Assembly: GCA_003228965.1 (NCBI GenBank)
Contig: QIGP01000333.1
Location: 1 to 5,211 of the forward strand
Direction: 5' to 3'
Source: Gammaproteobacteria bacterium
GTDB taxonomy: Bacteria; Pseudomonadota; Gammaproteobacteria; Steroidobacterales; SZUA-146
Length of the DNA stretch: 5,211 bases
A program made the position numbers and the translations under genes. Every line of letters starts with the position of its first letter. Positions within the stretch are counted from its first letter, which is position 1. Shown piece by piece: positions 1 through 5,211 of this stretch. The notes under the pieces were generated by a model that had not been told where the DNA came from, did no database searches, and saw only the letters and a list, made by a program, of their open reading frames with translations.

Positions 1-1
1 A

Positions 2-1177
2 GGTAAACATCTTGAGCGATCTCGTCAGGATTTGACCAAAACAAAGCGACGTTGCTTGGCCGAACAATTTGCGGATGTCTATTGTACAGCCGCCGAGCGA
101 AACGCGGATCTGATCGAGCGAACGGTTCGAAAAGAAGGTTTCGATGTTGACTACCAGCGTAACGGCTGGGTGCAGGAACGTCTGGCGGATCAGCAGGAAG
201 ACTTGGAAGAATCTGTCGCCGCGGGGAAGCAGCGGGCGCACGCCGACTGGACCAGCATTTCACCTCAACGTGTGTTCGAGGAGTCTGGCATGCGGGTCGA
301 TCATCCCGCAGGATTCTCCCCAAAAGCAGGCACCTGGCATCCCGCCAAGTGGGTTTGGGCCCTGTTGACCTGTGCATTGCATCGATCCAATGTGCAGTTC
401 TTCAGCCACACGAAGGTTCAACAAATTGACCATGAGTCCGGTTGTCACTTGATTCGCACCAATCGCGGAACGATTCGCGCCAAGCATATTATATTTGGAG
501 TTGAGTCTTATCTGCCGATTCTAGATCAACGATTTCATGATGTGATCCAACCGCATCAGGAGCAACTGTCTTCAGGTCTTGGCGCGCCCTCGGCCATGCC
601 ATCGAACAACAGTATCACCGGGAGATTTTTTTTCGGCGCTCGGCGTGGCGATGTCTTGCTTGCCGGTTCTGATTCCACGCATGTACCGGATCGTCTGATT
701 GGCTGCAATAAACCGTCTCGATTTTTGACCAAGTTCAGCCTGAGTGAATATAAGCGAGTCTATGGTTCCTACCGTTTCAAGCTAACCAATGAATGGTCAG
801 GCACGGTCGGCTATACGCCCGATGAATATCCTATTATCGGTGCCTTGGACGATACGGGGAAGTATGTCATTGCAGGTATGTGCGGGTCAGGGAGTGGCAT
901 TGCGTTCAACGCCGCGCGTTGCGTCTGCAATCGCATTTTGAATATCCACCATGAGGAAGATGATTACCCTCCAAAGTATTTTTCGCCCTCTCGTCTGTTG
1001 GACCCCAAGCACCACATCTGGCCAAACGTGATTGTTGTCGCCTCACCGATTCAAGAGAAGGACCGCGATAGTTGCTCAGTCCCCGGTACCGAAATACCTG
1101 AGGGTTCGATTGGTCCCATGCACTATGATCTGCAAGGCAACCAGACCAAAACTAAAGTCAAGAGCATACGTAGATAA
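2..1177 (+). CDS. FAD-dependent oxidoreductase, DAO family (5'-partial)
   Basis: Likely a flavoprotein oxidase or dehydrogenase of the D-amino-acid oxidase/glycine oxidase superfamily, acting on an amine, amino acid or related substrate in the cytoplasm. The reading frame is open to the left edge, with GKHLERSRQD encoded before the first possible TTG at 32. That TTG is therefore very probably internal, and the true start lies outside the window. The visible 391 residues lack the N-terminal GxGxxG nucleotide-binding turn. They contain the central substrate/FAD region with WHPAKWVWALL (about residues 112-122) and RGTIRAKHIIFG (155-166). The C-terminal FAD-contact region has WSGTVGYTPDEYPIIG (265-280) and AGMCGSGSGIAFNAA (291-305), both typical of this fold. 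FSPSRLL (327-333) marks the usual family end, yet about 60 more residues follow that I do not recognise. It is the first visible gene of a probable three-gene enzyme cluster. The family is confident; the substrate is unknown. Confidence 0.85.
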   Translation, partial: GKHLERSRQDLTKTKRRCLAEQFADVYCTAAERNADLIERTVRKEGFDVDYQRNGWVQERLADQQEDLEESVAAGKQRAHADWTSISPQRVFEESGMRVDHPAGFSPKAGTWHPAKWVWALLTCALHRSNVQFFSHTKVQQIDHESGCHLIRTNRGTIRAKHIIFGVESYLPILDQRFHDVIQPHQEQLSSGLGAPSAMPSNNSITGRFFFGARRGDVLLAGSDSTHVPDRLIGCNKPSRFLTKFSLSEYKRVYGSYRFKLTNEWSGTVGYTPDEYPIIGALDDTGKYVIAGMCGSGSGIAFNAARCVCNRILNIHHEEDDYPPKYFSPSRLLDPKHHIWPNVIVVASPIQEKDRDSCSVPGTEIPEGSIGPMHYDLQGNQTKTKVKSIRR

Positions 1178-1182
1178 ATTCG

Positions 1183-1194
1183 CGTCGATCGACG
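1183..1194. repeat. 12-bp perfect palindrome after the oxidoreductase gene
   Basis: CGTCGATCGACG reads the same on both strands and begins 5 bases after the oxidoreductase stop codon. A second, 10-bp palindrome, CAATCGATTG, lies at 1226-1235 in the same 113-base gap. No T-run follows either one, so neither looks like an intrinsic terminator. They could be protein-binding sites ahead of the aminotransferase gene. A 12-bp palindrome is expected about once by chance in a window this long, so no function is claimed. Confidence 0.3.
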
Positions 1195-1277
1195 TGGCAG
1201 CGACATGTTGCATATCGCCTATTAGCAATCGATTGGTCTCCAGCAAACTACGTCGAAAAGACATTCTTAAAACACAC

Positions 1278-1284
1278 GAAAGGA
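1278..1284 (+). promoter_or_regulatory. Ribosome binding site of the aminotransferase gene
   Basis: GAAAGGA ends 6 bases before the ATG at 1291. This supports that ATG as the start. Together with the 113-base gap it shows that the gene is translated independently of the upstream oxidoreductase gene. Confidence 0.7.
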
Positions 1285-1290
1285 AAACCC

Positions 1291-2520
1291 ATGGCCTATG
1301 TAGCGACAGAAATAGCTCGAACCATTCGAATGCCAGGAGTTCAAACCCGACTTAGTTCCGATGAAGAGCAAGAATTGCTTCGCGTTTTGCGTGAGTCAAA
1401 CAGCCTTTCCGTGGGGGCCGGAGGCTGCACGGAAAACGATGCTTTTGAAACAGACTTTACCCAGTTCGTAGGATGCAGCGACTCGGTTGCCGTAAGTAGC
1501 TGCACTTCGGCACTGGAACTATCTGCTACCCTGACCGGGCTTGGCCCTGACGATGAAGTGATCATGCCTGCGCATACTTTCATCGCGACGGCGGTTCCGT
1601 TTGCGCGAACCAGTGCGAATATTCGTTGGGCTGATATCGATCCTGGCACACGTGTGATAAATGCCGACACAATCAGGCCGCTTATCACCAAACGCACCAA
1701 GGTGGTTGTTGTGGTCCACCTTTATGGTTTGCCGGCCGATATGGATTCGATCATTGCGCTCGCCGACCAGCACGGTTTTTTTGTGATTGAAGACTGTGCT
1801 CAGGCGCCGGGGGCGATCTACAAGGGGCGACGCGTCGGGTCGATTGGCCATTTCGGATGTTTCAGCTTTCAAACGCATAAGAACATGCAAACACTTGGTG
1901 AGGGAGGAATGCTGACGGTTCGCGATAAACAACACGGCGAGCAGGCCCGCCGTTTGCGCTGGATGGGTATTTGGCCCTGGAAAGGCAAGCGTGAAAAAAG
2001 CTGGATACCAGCGGGGAATGATATCGTTGAACCAATCCCTGGCCGCTGGCCGGTCAACTACTGCATGGGCGAACCGAACGCTGCCGTGGGAAGAATGATG
2101 CTCAAACGACTCGATAAGATTAACGACGGACGTCGTCGGCAGGCCATTCGCTTCATGGAAGCGCTGTCCGACTATCCAGAACTTTGCTTCCAACATGTCC
2201 CCAACGACTGTCATCACGTCTACCATCTCATGGCCGCCCGCTACGATGGCCAGTCGTCCGGCCATCATCGCGATGATTTATTCATCTTGTTGCAAGATAA
2301 ATACCAACTTCATGCCATTGTGCAGTATTGGCCGTTGAACCGATCAGAACTATTCCAAAAATTTGGCTTCGGTGATGCCAATGTTCCCGAGACAGATCGT
2401 TTTTATGACAACATGATTAGTTTCCCTTGGTGGTCTGACATGAGTGATGAACTGATTGACGATATGGCGAGAAGAACCTGCAAGGCGATCGACGAACTTC
2501 GCGAGGGGAATTCCAACTAA
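1291..2520 (+). CDS. DegT/DnrJ/EryC1/StrS family PLP-dependent aminotransferase
   Basis: A 409-residue PLP enzyme of fold type I. Members typically transfer an amino group from glutamate or glutamine to a keto-sugar or keto-cyclitol in aminosugar, lipopolysaccharide or aminocyclitol synthesis. The length is normal for the family. Visible landmarks in order are SSCTSALEL (69-77, phosphate-binding turn), DEVIMPAHTFIAT (88-100), VVHLYGLPADM (141-151), and EDCAQAPGA (167-175), whose Asp168 should contact the pyridine nitrogen. SFQTHKN (192-198) supplies Lys197 as the Schiff-base lysine and is followed by GEGGML (203-208). NYCMGEPNAAVG (256-267) and the C-terminal ETDRFYDNMISFPWW (367-381) are also characteristic. 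All expected catalytic residues are present, so it should be active. The closing FPWW and the HVYHLMAAR segment recall the inosose/aminocyclitol branch of the family, but that is an impression from memory, not a comparison. The stop codon is one base before the next gene, which implies cotranscription. Confidence 0.93.
   Translation: MAYVATEIARTIRMPGVQTRLSSDEEQELLRVLRESNSLSVGAGGCTENDAFETDFTQFVGCSDSVAVSSCTSALELSATLTGLGPDDEVIMPAHTFIATAVPFARTSANIRWADIDPGTRVINADTIRPLITKRTKVVVVVHLYGLPADMDSIIALADQHGFFVIEDCAQAPGAIYKGRRVGSIGHFGCFSFQTHKNMQTLGEGGMLTVRDKQHGEQARRLRWMGIWPWKGKREKSWIPAGNDIVEPIPGRWPVNYCMGEPNAAVGRMMLKRLDKINDGRRRQAIRFMEALSDYPELCFQHVPNDCHHVYHLMAARYDGQSSGHHRDDLFILLQDKYQLHAIVQYWPLNRSELFQKFGFGDANVPETDRFYDNMISFPWWSDMSDELIDDMARRTCKAIDELREGNSN
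2504..2509 (+). promoter_or_regulatory. Ribosome binding site of the aldo/keto reductase gene
   Basis: AGGGGA lies inside the last codons of the aminotransferase gene, 12 bases before the ATG at 2522. The spacing is somewhat long. With only one base between the two genes, ribosomes finishing the aminotransferase can probably restart here. The site favours the ATG at 2522 over an in-frame TTG at 2456, which would add 22 residues unlike the family and overlap the aminotransferase gene. Confidence 0.5.
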
Positions 2521-2521
2521 C

Positions 2522-3430
2522 ATGGACCTGCGATCCATTCTGCACACAGAAATCGAAGTCTCTCCTATTTGCCTAGGCACGATGACCTTTGGCAGCCCCG
2601 TCGAACGAAAAGATGCCATCGAGATTGTTCACTGGGCGCTCGACCATGACATAAACTTCATCGATACCGCGGACATGTACGAAGGTTATGATCGCTTCCA
2701 AGGTTCTCCCGGAGGAGTCGCCGAGTCGATCCTAGGCGAAGCTCTCAAAGATCGACGCAGCCAGGCGATCATCACGACAAAAGTCGGCAGTTCCATCGGC
2801 GGCGACTATGCAGGAAGCGGACTCTCGCGCGCGCACATATTGCATCAGATCGACGTTAGTCTCACTCGACTGCAGACCGATTGCGTTGATATCTACGAAT
2901 TCCACCGGCCAGATCCAGAGACGCCGTTGGACGAGTCGGTTGCCACGATGGCCGAGTTGATTGAAGTAGGCAAAGTGCGCTACTGGGGTGTTTCAAATTT
3001 CTCTGGCGAGCAGATTCGAGAGATTGTTCGTCTCTGCGACACGAATGGGCTTCCTCGTCCAGTGATCAACCAACCGGCGTATAGCTGGCTCAAACGGGAT
3101 GAAGAGCAAGACAGTTTCCCAGTTTCTCAAGAATTGGAACTGTCCGTTACCCCCTATCAGCCGCTCCAAGGTGGACTGCTCACGGGAAAGTATCGCCGAC
3201 ATCAACAGCCTCCCGCCGACTCTCGCGCTGCTGAATCAACTTGGCTCAACACGCCCGATAAAACGCTCTACGATCGGTTGGATGCGTTTGAAGCTGAAGC
3301 CCGTCAGGCGGGCATGCCGCAGGTCCGCTATGCAGTCGATTGGTTACTCCATCAGCTTGCCGTTACATCCGTGGTGGTTGGCGTGAAAAAGGTAGAGCAA
3401 CTGCGGGAAATACTTGGGCCCTGTCAGTGA
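2522..3430 (+). CDS. Aldo/keto reductase
   Basis: A 302-residue cytoplasmic NAD(P)H-dependent oxidoreductase of the aldo/keto reductase superfamily, a (beta/alpha)8 barrel that interconverts carbonyls and alcohols. The opening SPICLGTMTFG (14-24) is typical of the first strand. The catalytic tetrad is complete: Asp48 and Tyr53 in FIDTADMY, Lys87 in ITTKVG, and His128 in YEFHRPD. GKVRYWGVSNF (150-160), INQPAYSWL (182-190), PYQPLQGGLLTGKYR (211-225) and VVVGVKKVEQL (284-294) follow in the normal order, including the cofactor-binding loop. The protein stops at LREILGPCQ, roughly 15-25 residues earlier than most relatives, which end with a helix after this point; no continuation is recognisable in the other frames. 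The start at 2522 is chosen because it gives the standard N-terminus. It is coupled to the aminotransferase gene, so the two products probably serve one pathway, perhaps reducing or supplying the keto substrate. Confidence 0.93.
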   Translation: MDLRSILHTEIEVSPICLGTMTFGSPVERKDAIEIVHWALDHDINFIDTADMYEGYDRFQGSPGGVAESILGEALKDRRSQAIITTKVGSSIGGDYAGSGLSRAHILHQIDVSLTRLQTDCVDIYEFHRPDPETPLDESVATMAELIEVGKVRYWGVSNFSGEQIREIVRLCDTNGLPRPVINQPAYSWLKRDEEQDSFPVSQELELSVTPYQPLQGGLLTGKYRRHQQPPADSRAAESTWLNTPDKTLYDRLDAFEAEARQAGMPQVRYAVDWLLHQLAVTSVVVGVKKVEQLREILGPCQ

Positions 3431-3733
3431 AACAGGCGTCGGTGGCAGGCCTCACCTGAAGAGCCTCTTACGCGGACTCCCGGCTAGGTATTTTAATCGC
3501 TCGCCAAAACAAATTGATCTATATCATTTATTGGGTTCTAGTCGCTACGCAAGGACATTGAATAGTCGTAATTTATAGCTTTATACGCTTACTCCGTACA
3601 AAGCCCTTCAAAATCCTTGCGTGCATCCACCATGATTGATACAATTCAATAATGACGCATTTTCCGTTATTGTTATATATGCATTTCGCGAGTTTAGACG
3701 CATCGCTTTTTTTGTTTTCTGACTAAGCGGCCT

Positions 3734-3765
3734 ACCCGATTCCATTTTTTTATCGGGTCGACCCG
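3734..3765. promoter_or_regulatory. Candidate operator with CGGGT half-sites upstream of the regulator gene
   Basis: CGGGTCGACCCG at 3754-3765 is a perfect 12-bp palindrome. Its left half also forms an inverted repeat with ACCCGAT at 3734-3740 (partner ATCGGGT at 3752-3758, spacer 11 bases). Three CGGGT half-sites therefore sit within 32 bases, ending 42 bases before the ATG of the GntR/LacI-type regulator. Regulators of this class bind palindromes as dimers and often repress their own gene, so autoregulation is the natural inference. No T-run follows, which argues against a terminator. The symmetry is seen directly; the role is inferred. Confidence 0.4.
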
Positions 3766-3792
3766 TTTGAGATTCAATAGCCCTTGGACAGC

Positions 3793-3798
3793 AAAAGG
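3793..3798 (+). promoter_or_regulatory. Ribosome binding site that sets the regulator start
   Basis: AAAAGG ends 9 bases before the ATG at 3808. An in-frame TTG at 3784 has no comparable purine-rich site before it, so the ATG is the better start and the protein has 384 residues. Confidence 0.6.
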
Positions 3799-3807
3799 CT
3801 TCGTAAT

Positions 3808-4962
3808 ATGGCAATCAGCTTAGAACGATTTGTAGATGGTGACGGAGCAGTTGCTTCGAGACAGCCAAAGTACGCACGCCTGAAAGACTTCTTGATTGAT
3901 GAGGTCACCCAAGGGCGTATTCAACCTGGTGAGGCATTACCAACCGAGAGAGAAATGGCTGGGACTCTACAGCTTGCCTTGGGTACGGTGCGCCAAGCGT
4001 TGGCCGAATTAGAGCAAGACGGATTGATCCGTCGGGAACAAGGGAGAGGAACCTTTGTCAACGAAGCTGGGCATCTTCAGCCAAGGAAGGACATGGGGGT
4101 TTACGTTTTGCTGGCTGTTAATTCCCGAGGTGTGGATGCGTCAATGTGGCGTGGCTTTGAGTTGGGATGCAAGAAAACGAAGCATCACATGATCGTTTGC
4201 AACAGCGAAAACAACGTTCTTCTTCAAGGCGACTTGATTTTACAGTTGCTTCAGAAGGACGTGACTGGAGTGGCCATCTATCCGGTTGCATCTCCAGAAA
4301 CACCTTACTACCAAGTCGCTCCTCTCCGCGACCGCGGAATTCCCGTGGTGTTTTGTCAGCGAGGAGTCGATGGATTTTCAGCGCCGGTAATTGTTCTCCC
4401 TCATGAACAAATGGGACGGCTTGTGGGCAAGGCGTTTGCGGAACGAGGGCACCGCCGCACAGCTTTATTTTCTAGTGTCCCAACAATCGGTTCGGTCGAG
4501 GCGTTTCAGCGTGGGATGCGCGAGGCTCTGTCTGCCGAAAATGGAGTCTTGCCTGACGAGTTTGTTTATTCGGGCGAGTCGCTAGATATTGATTTGCCTG
4601 GGCAAGAAAAGCAGATCATTCAGTCGCTTGAGCGGATGCTCAGCGCGAAAAAACCACCGACGGCCATCTGGTGTGTTTCCTTTGGACTTGCCGAATTGAT
4701 TTACCTTCGACTTCAGGAGATGGGGCTGCATGTCCCGAGGGACATATCTCTCGTGGGGTTTGGAGACGTACATCGCACGGGTGCGCTAGCCCAGCGAATT
4801 GCGATTGCGGCTTTTGATGACGAAGAGCTGGGCCGTGAGGCGGTCCGAGTGCTTGAGGAAATGGCTTCAGGCGACCGCGCCTTGGACGACACGGAAAGAA
4901 TTGTGATGCCTGTTCAATTGATCGAAGGCGAAACCCTAGGGCAGGCGCCTGTGCGTCAATGA
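3808..4962 (+). CDS. GntR-type transcriptional regulator with LacI-like sensor domain
   Basis: A 384-residue DNA-binding regulator with the AraR-like layout: a GntR winged helix-turn-helix fused to a periplasmic-binding-protein-type ligand domain. The DNA-binding part covers about residues 20-86, with KYARLKDFLIDEV, then GEALPTEREMAG and GTVRQALAELEQDGLIRR as the helix-turn-helix, and GRGTFV as the wing. The sensor part runs from about 95 to 376. It includes GVAIYPVAS (154-162), GIPVVFCQRG (177-186), an ERGHRRTALFS segment (212-222) and DISLVGFGD (312-320), which matches the LacI-family DISxVGFDD motif. The ligand is probably a sugar or sugar derivative, as in known relatives, but the pocket residues do not identify it. 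It is preceded by a palindromic candidate operator and followed 78 bases later by a gene for a secreted protein; either that gene or the enzyme genes to the left could be its target. No transmembrane segment or signal peptide is visible. Confidence 0.92.
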   Translation: MAISLERFVDGDGAVASRQPKYARLKDFLIDEVTQGRIQPGEALPTEREMAGTLQLALGTVRQALAELEQDGLIRREQGRGTFVNEAGHLQPRKDMGVYVLLAVNSRGVDASMWRGFELGCKKTKHHMIVCNSENNVLLQGDLILQLLQKDVTGVAIYPVASPETPYYQVAPLRDRGIPVVFCQRGVDGFSAPVIVLPHEQMGRLVGKAFAERGHRRTALFSSVPTIGSVEAFQRGMREALSAENGVLPDEFVYSGESLDIDLPGQEKQIIQSLERMLSAKKPPTAIWCVSFGLAELIYLRLQEMGLHVPRDISLVGFGDVHRTGALAQRIAIAAFDDEELGREAVRVLEEMASGDRALDDTERIVMPVQLIEGETLGQAPVRQ

Positions 4963-5026
4963 GATGAGTAGTTTCGAGCGGATACGACCAAAAGAGAAAA
5001 GACAGCGGTTTTAATATCATCCAGTG

Positions 5027-5034
5027 AAGGAGGG
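5027..5034 (+). promoter_or_regulatory. Strong ribosome binding site of the secreted-protein gene
   Basis: AAGGAGGG, a near-perfect Shine-Dalgarno sequence, ends 6 bases before the ATG at 5041. It is the strongest such site in the window and suggests high translation. It favours this ATG over the in-frame ATG at 5050, which would be 15 bases away. Confidence 0.8.
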
Positions 5035-5040
5035 CTTTTG

Positions 5041-5211
5041 ATGTCGCGAATGAACGCTTGTTTGGCCGTTTTGTCGGCGTTGCTGGTGGGTGTCGTCGCT
5101 CAGCCGGTCGCCGCAGCTGTTACGGCCGGTGACGTGGTTGTCGCACGAGACGACGGCCTCCTGCAGTTGTACCGCGCCGACGGTAGTTTAGGTGGTTTAA
5201 GTGTCGCCTTC
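5041..5211 (+). CDS. Secreted protein of unknown function, signal peptide (3'-partial)
   Basis: The first 57 residues of a protein that continues beyond the right edge. It opens with a classical Sec signal peptide: MSRMNAC, a hydrophobic core LAVLSALLVGVVA (8-20), then QPVAAA, with likely cleavage after Ala26 (Ala at -3 and -1). The mature part starts VTAGDVVVARDDGLLQLYRADGSLGG. A short strand followed by an Asp/Gly turn and a second strand ending in ADGSLGG resembles one blade of a beta-propeller (NHL or similar repeats), as found in exported surface proteins, some of which carry a C-terminal sorting signal. That is a guess from one partial repeat; the deciding part lies outside the window. 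It follows the regulator gene by 78 bases on the same strand, so it may be cotranscribed with it or controlled by it. Confidence 0.75.
   Translation, partial: MSRMNACLAVLSALLVGVVAQPVAAAVTAGDVVVARDDGLLQLYRADGSLGGLSVAF

Larger units (their letters stand above)
3431..3807. other. AT-rich intergenic region with no gene
   Basis: This 377-base gap is clearly richer in A and T than the genes around it, and I find no convincing coding frame on either strand. It holds a candidate operator (3734-3765, listed separately). A small inverted repeat, ATTGA and TCAAT separated by 6 bases, lies at 3635-3650. A direct repeat GACGCAT occurs at 3654-3660 and 3697-3703. A run of seven T at 3707-3713 is preceded by only a 4-bp stem (GCGA at 3688-3691, TCGC at 3703-3706), too weak to call a terminator. 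A possible but poor promoter for the regulator gene is ATGACG at 3652-3657 with TATATA at 3674-3679, spaced 16 bases. No strong terminator for the aldo/keto reductase gene is visible. Confidence 0.7.

Noticed and set aside
1519..2268. Long open frame (249 residues) on the minus strand inside the aminotransferase gene
   Set aside because: It lies wholly within a well-supported gene on the other strand and has no family features; it is a shadow of that gene's codon pattern.
3688..3713. Intrinsic terminator ending in seven T
   Set aside because: The only stem available is 4 bp with an 11-base loop, too weak for a typical terminator, and it lies about 260 bases beyond the aldo/keto reductase stop.
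3608..3814. Possible 68-residue gene on the minus strand in the AT-rich gap
   Set aside because: It has no recognisable domain and no clear ribosome site, it overlaps the candidate operator and the regulator start, and its composition is unlike the neighbouring genes.
4964..5014. Sixteen-codon open frame (MSSFERIRPK...) just after the regulator stop
   Set aside because: It is too short, has no convincing ribosome site of its own, and is rich in Lys and Arg as expected from a purine-rich spacer.
5011..5017. -10 promoter element TTAATAT ahead of the secreted-protein gene
   Set aside because: No acceptable -35 element lies 16-18 bases upstream, and the position leaves very little leader before the ribosome site.
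4640..5020. 126-residue open frame on the minus strand over the end of the regulator gene
   Set aside because: It mirrors the coding sequence of the LacI-like domain, and no motif or ribosome site supports it.

Overview
The window looks like ordinary bacterial chromosome: tightly packed genes, all on the + strand, with Shine-Dalgarno-type ribosome sites and roughly balanced base composition apart from one AT-rich gap. Nothing in it fixes the taxon. A GntR/LacI-type hybrid regulator next to a gene for a secreted protein, together with sugar-type enzymes, would fit a Planctomycetes/PVC-like bacterium, but that is a weak inference. I see no RNA genes, CRISPR arrays, insertion sequences or phage genes.

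Left part (1-3430): three enzyme genes in a row. The first is a FAD-dependent amine/amino-acid oxidase-type gene (DAO fold) that enters from the left; its reading frame is open to the window edge, so the N-terminal FAD-binding segment lies outside. After 113 bases comes a complete DegT/DnrJ/EryC1/StrS PLP-dependent sugar aminotransferase. One base after its stop comes an aldo/keto reductase with an intact catalytic tetrad but a shortened C-terminus. An oxidase, an aminotransferase and an NAD(P)H-type reductase side by side suggest a small pathway that installs or removes an amino group on a sugar, cyclitol or similar polyol. The substrate cannot be read from the sequence.

Middle (3431-3807): a 377-base AT-rich non-coding stretch separates the enzymes from the next unit. 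It holds a 12-bp perfect palindrome and an overlapping 7-bp inverted repeat that share CGGGT half-sites, 42 bases upstream of the next start codon. This is the best candidate operator in the window.

Right part (3808-5211): a complete transcription regulator with a GntR winged-helix domain fused to a LacI/periplasmic-binding-protein-like sensor domain (AraR-like layout). After 78 bases and a very strong ribosome site comes the start of a gene for a secreted protein with a clear signal peptide; it runs off the right edge. The regulator probably senses a sugar-like ligand and may control itself, the secreted-protein gene, or the enzyme genes to its left.
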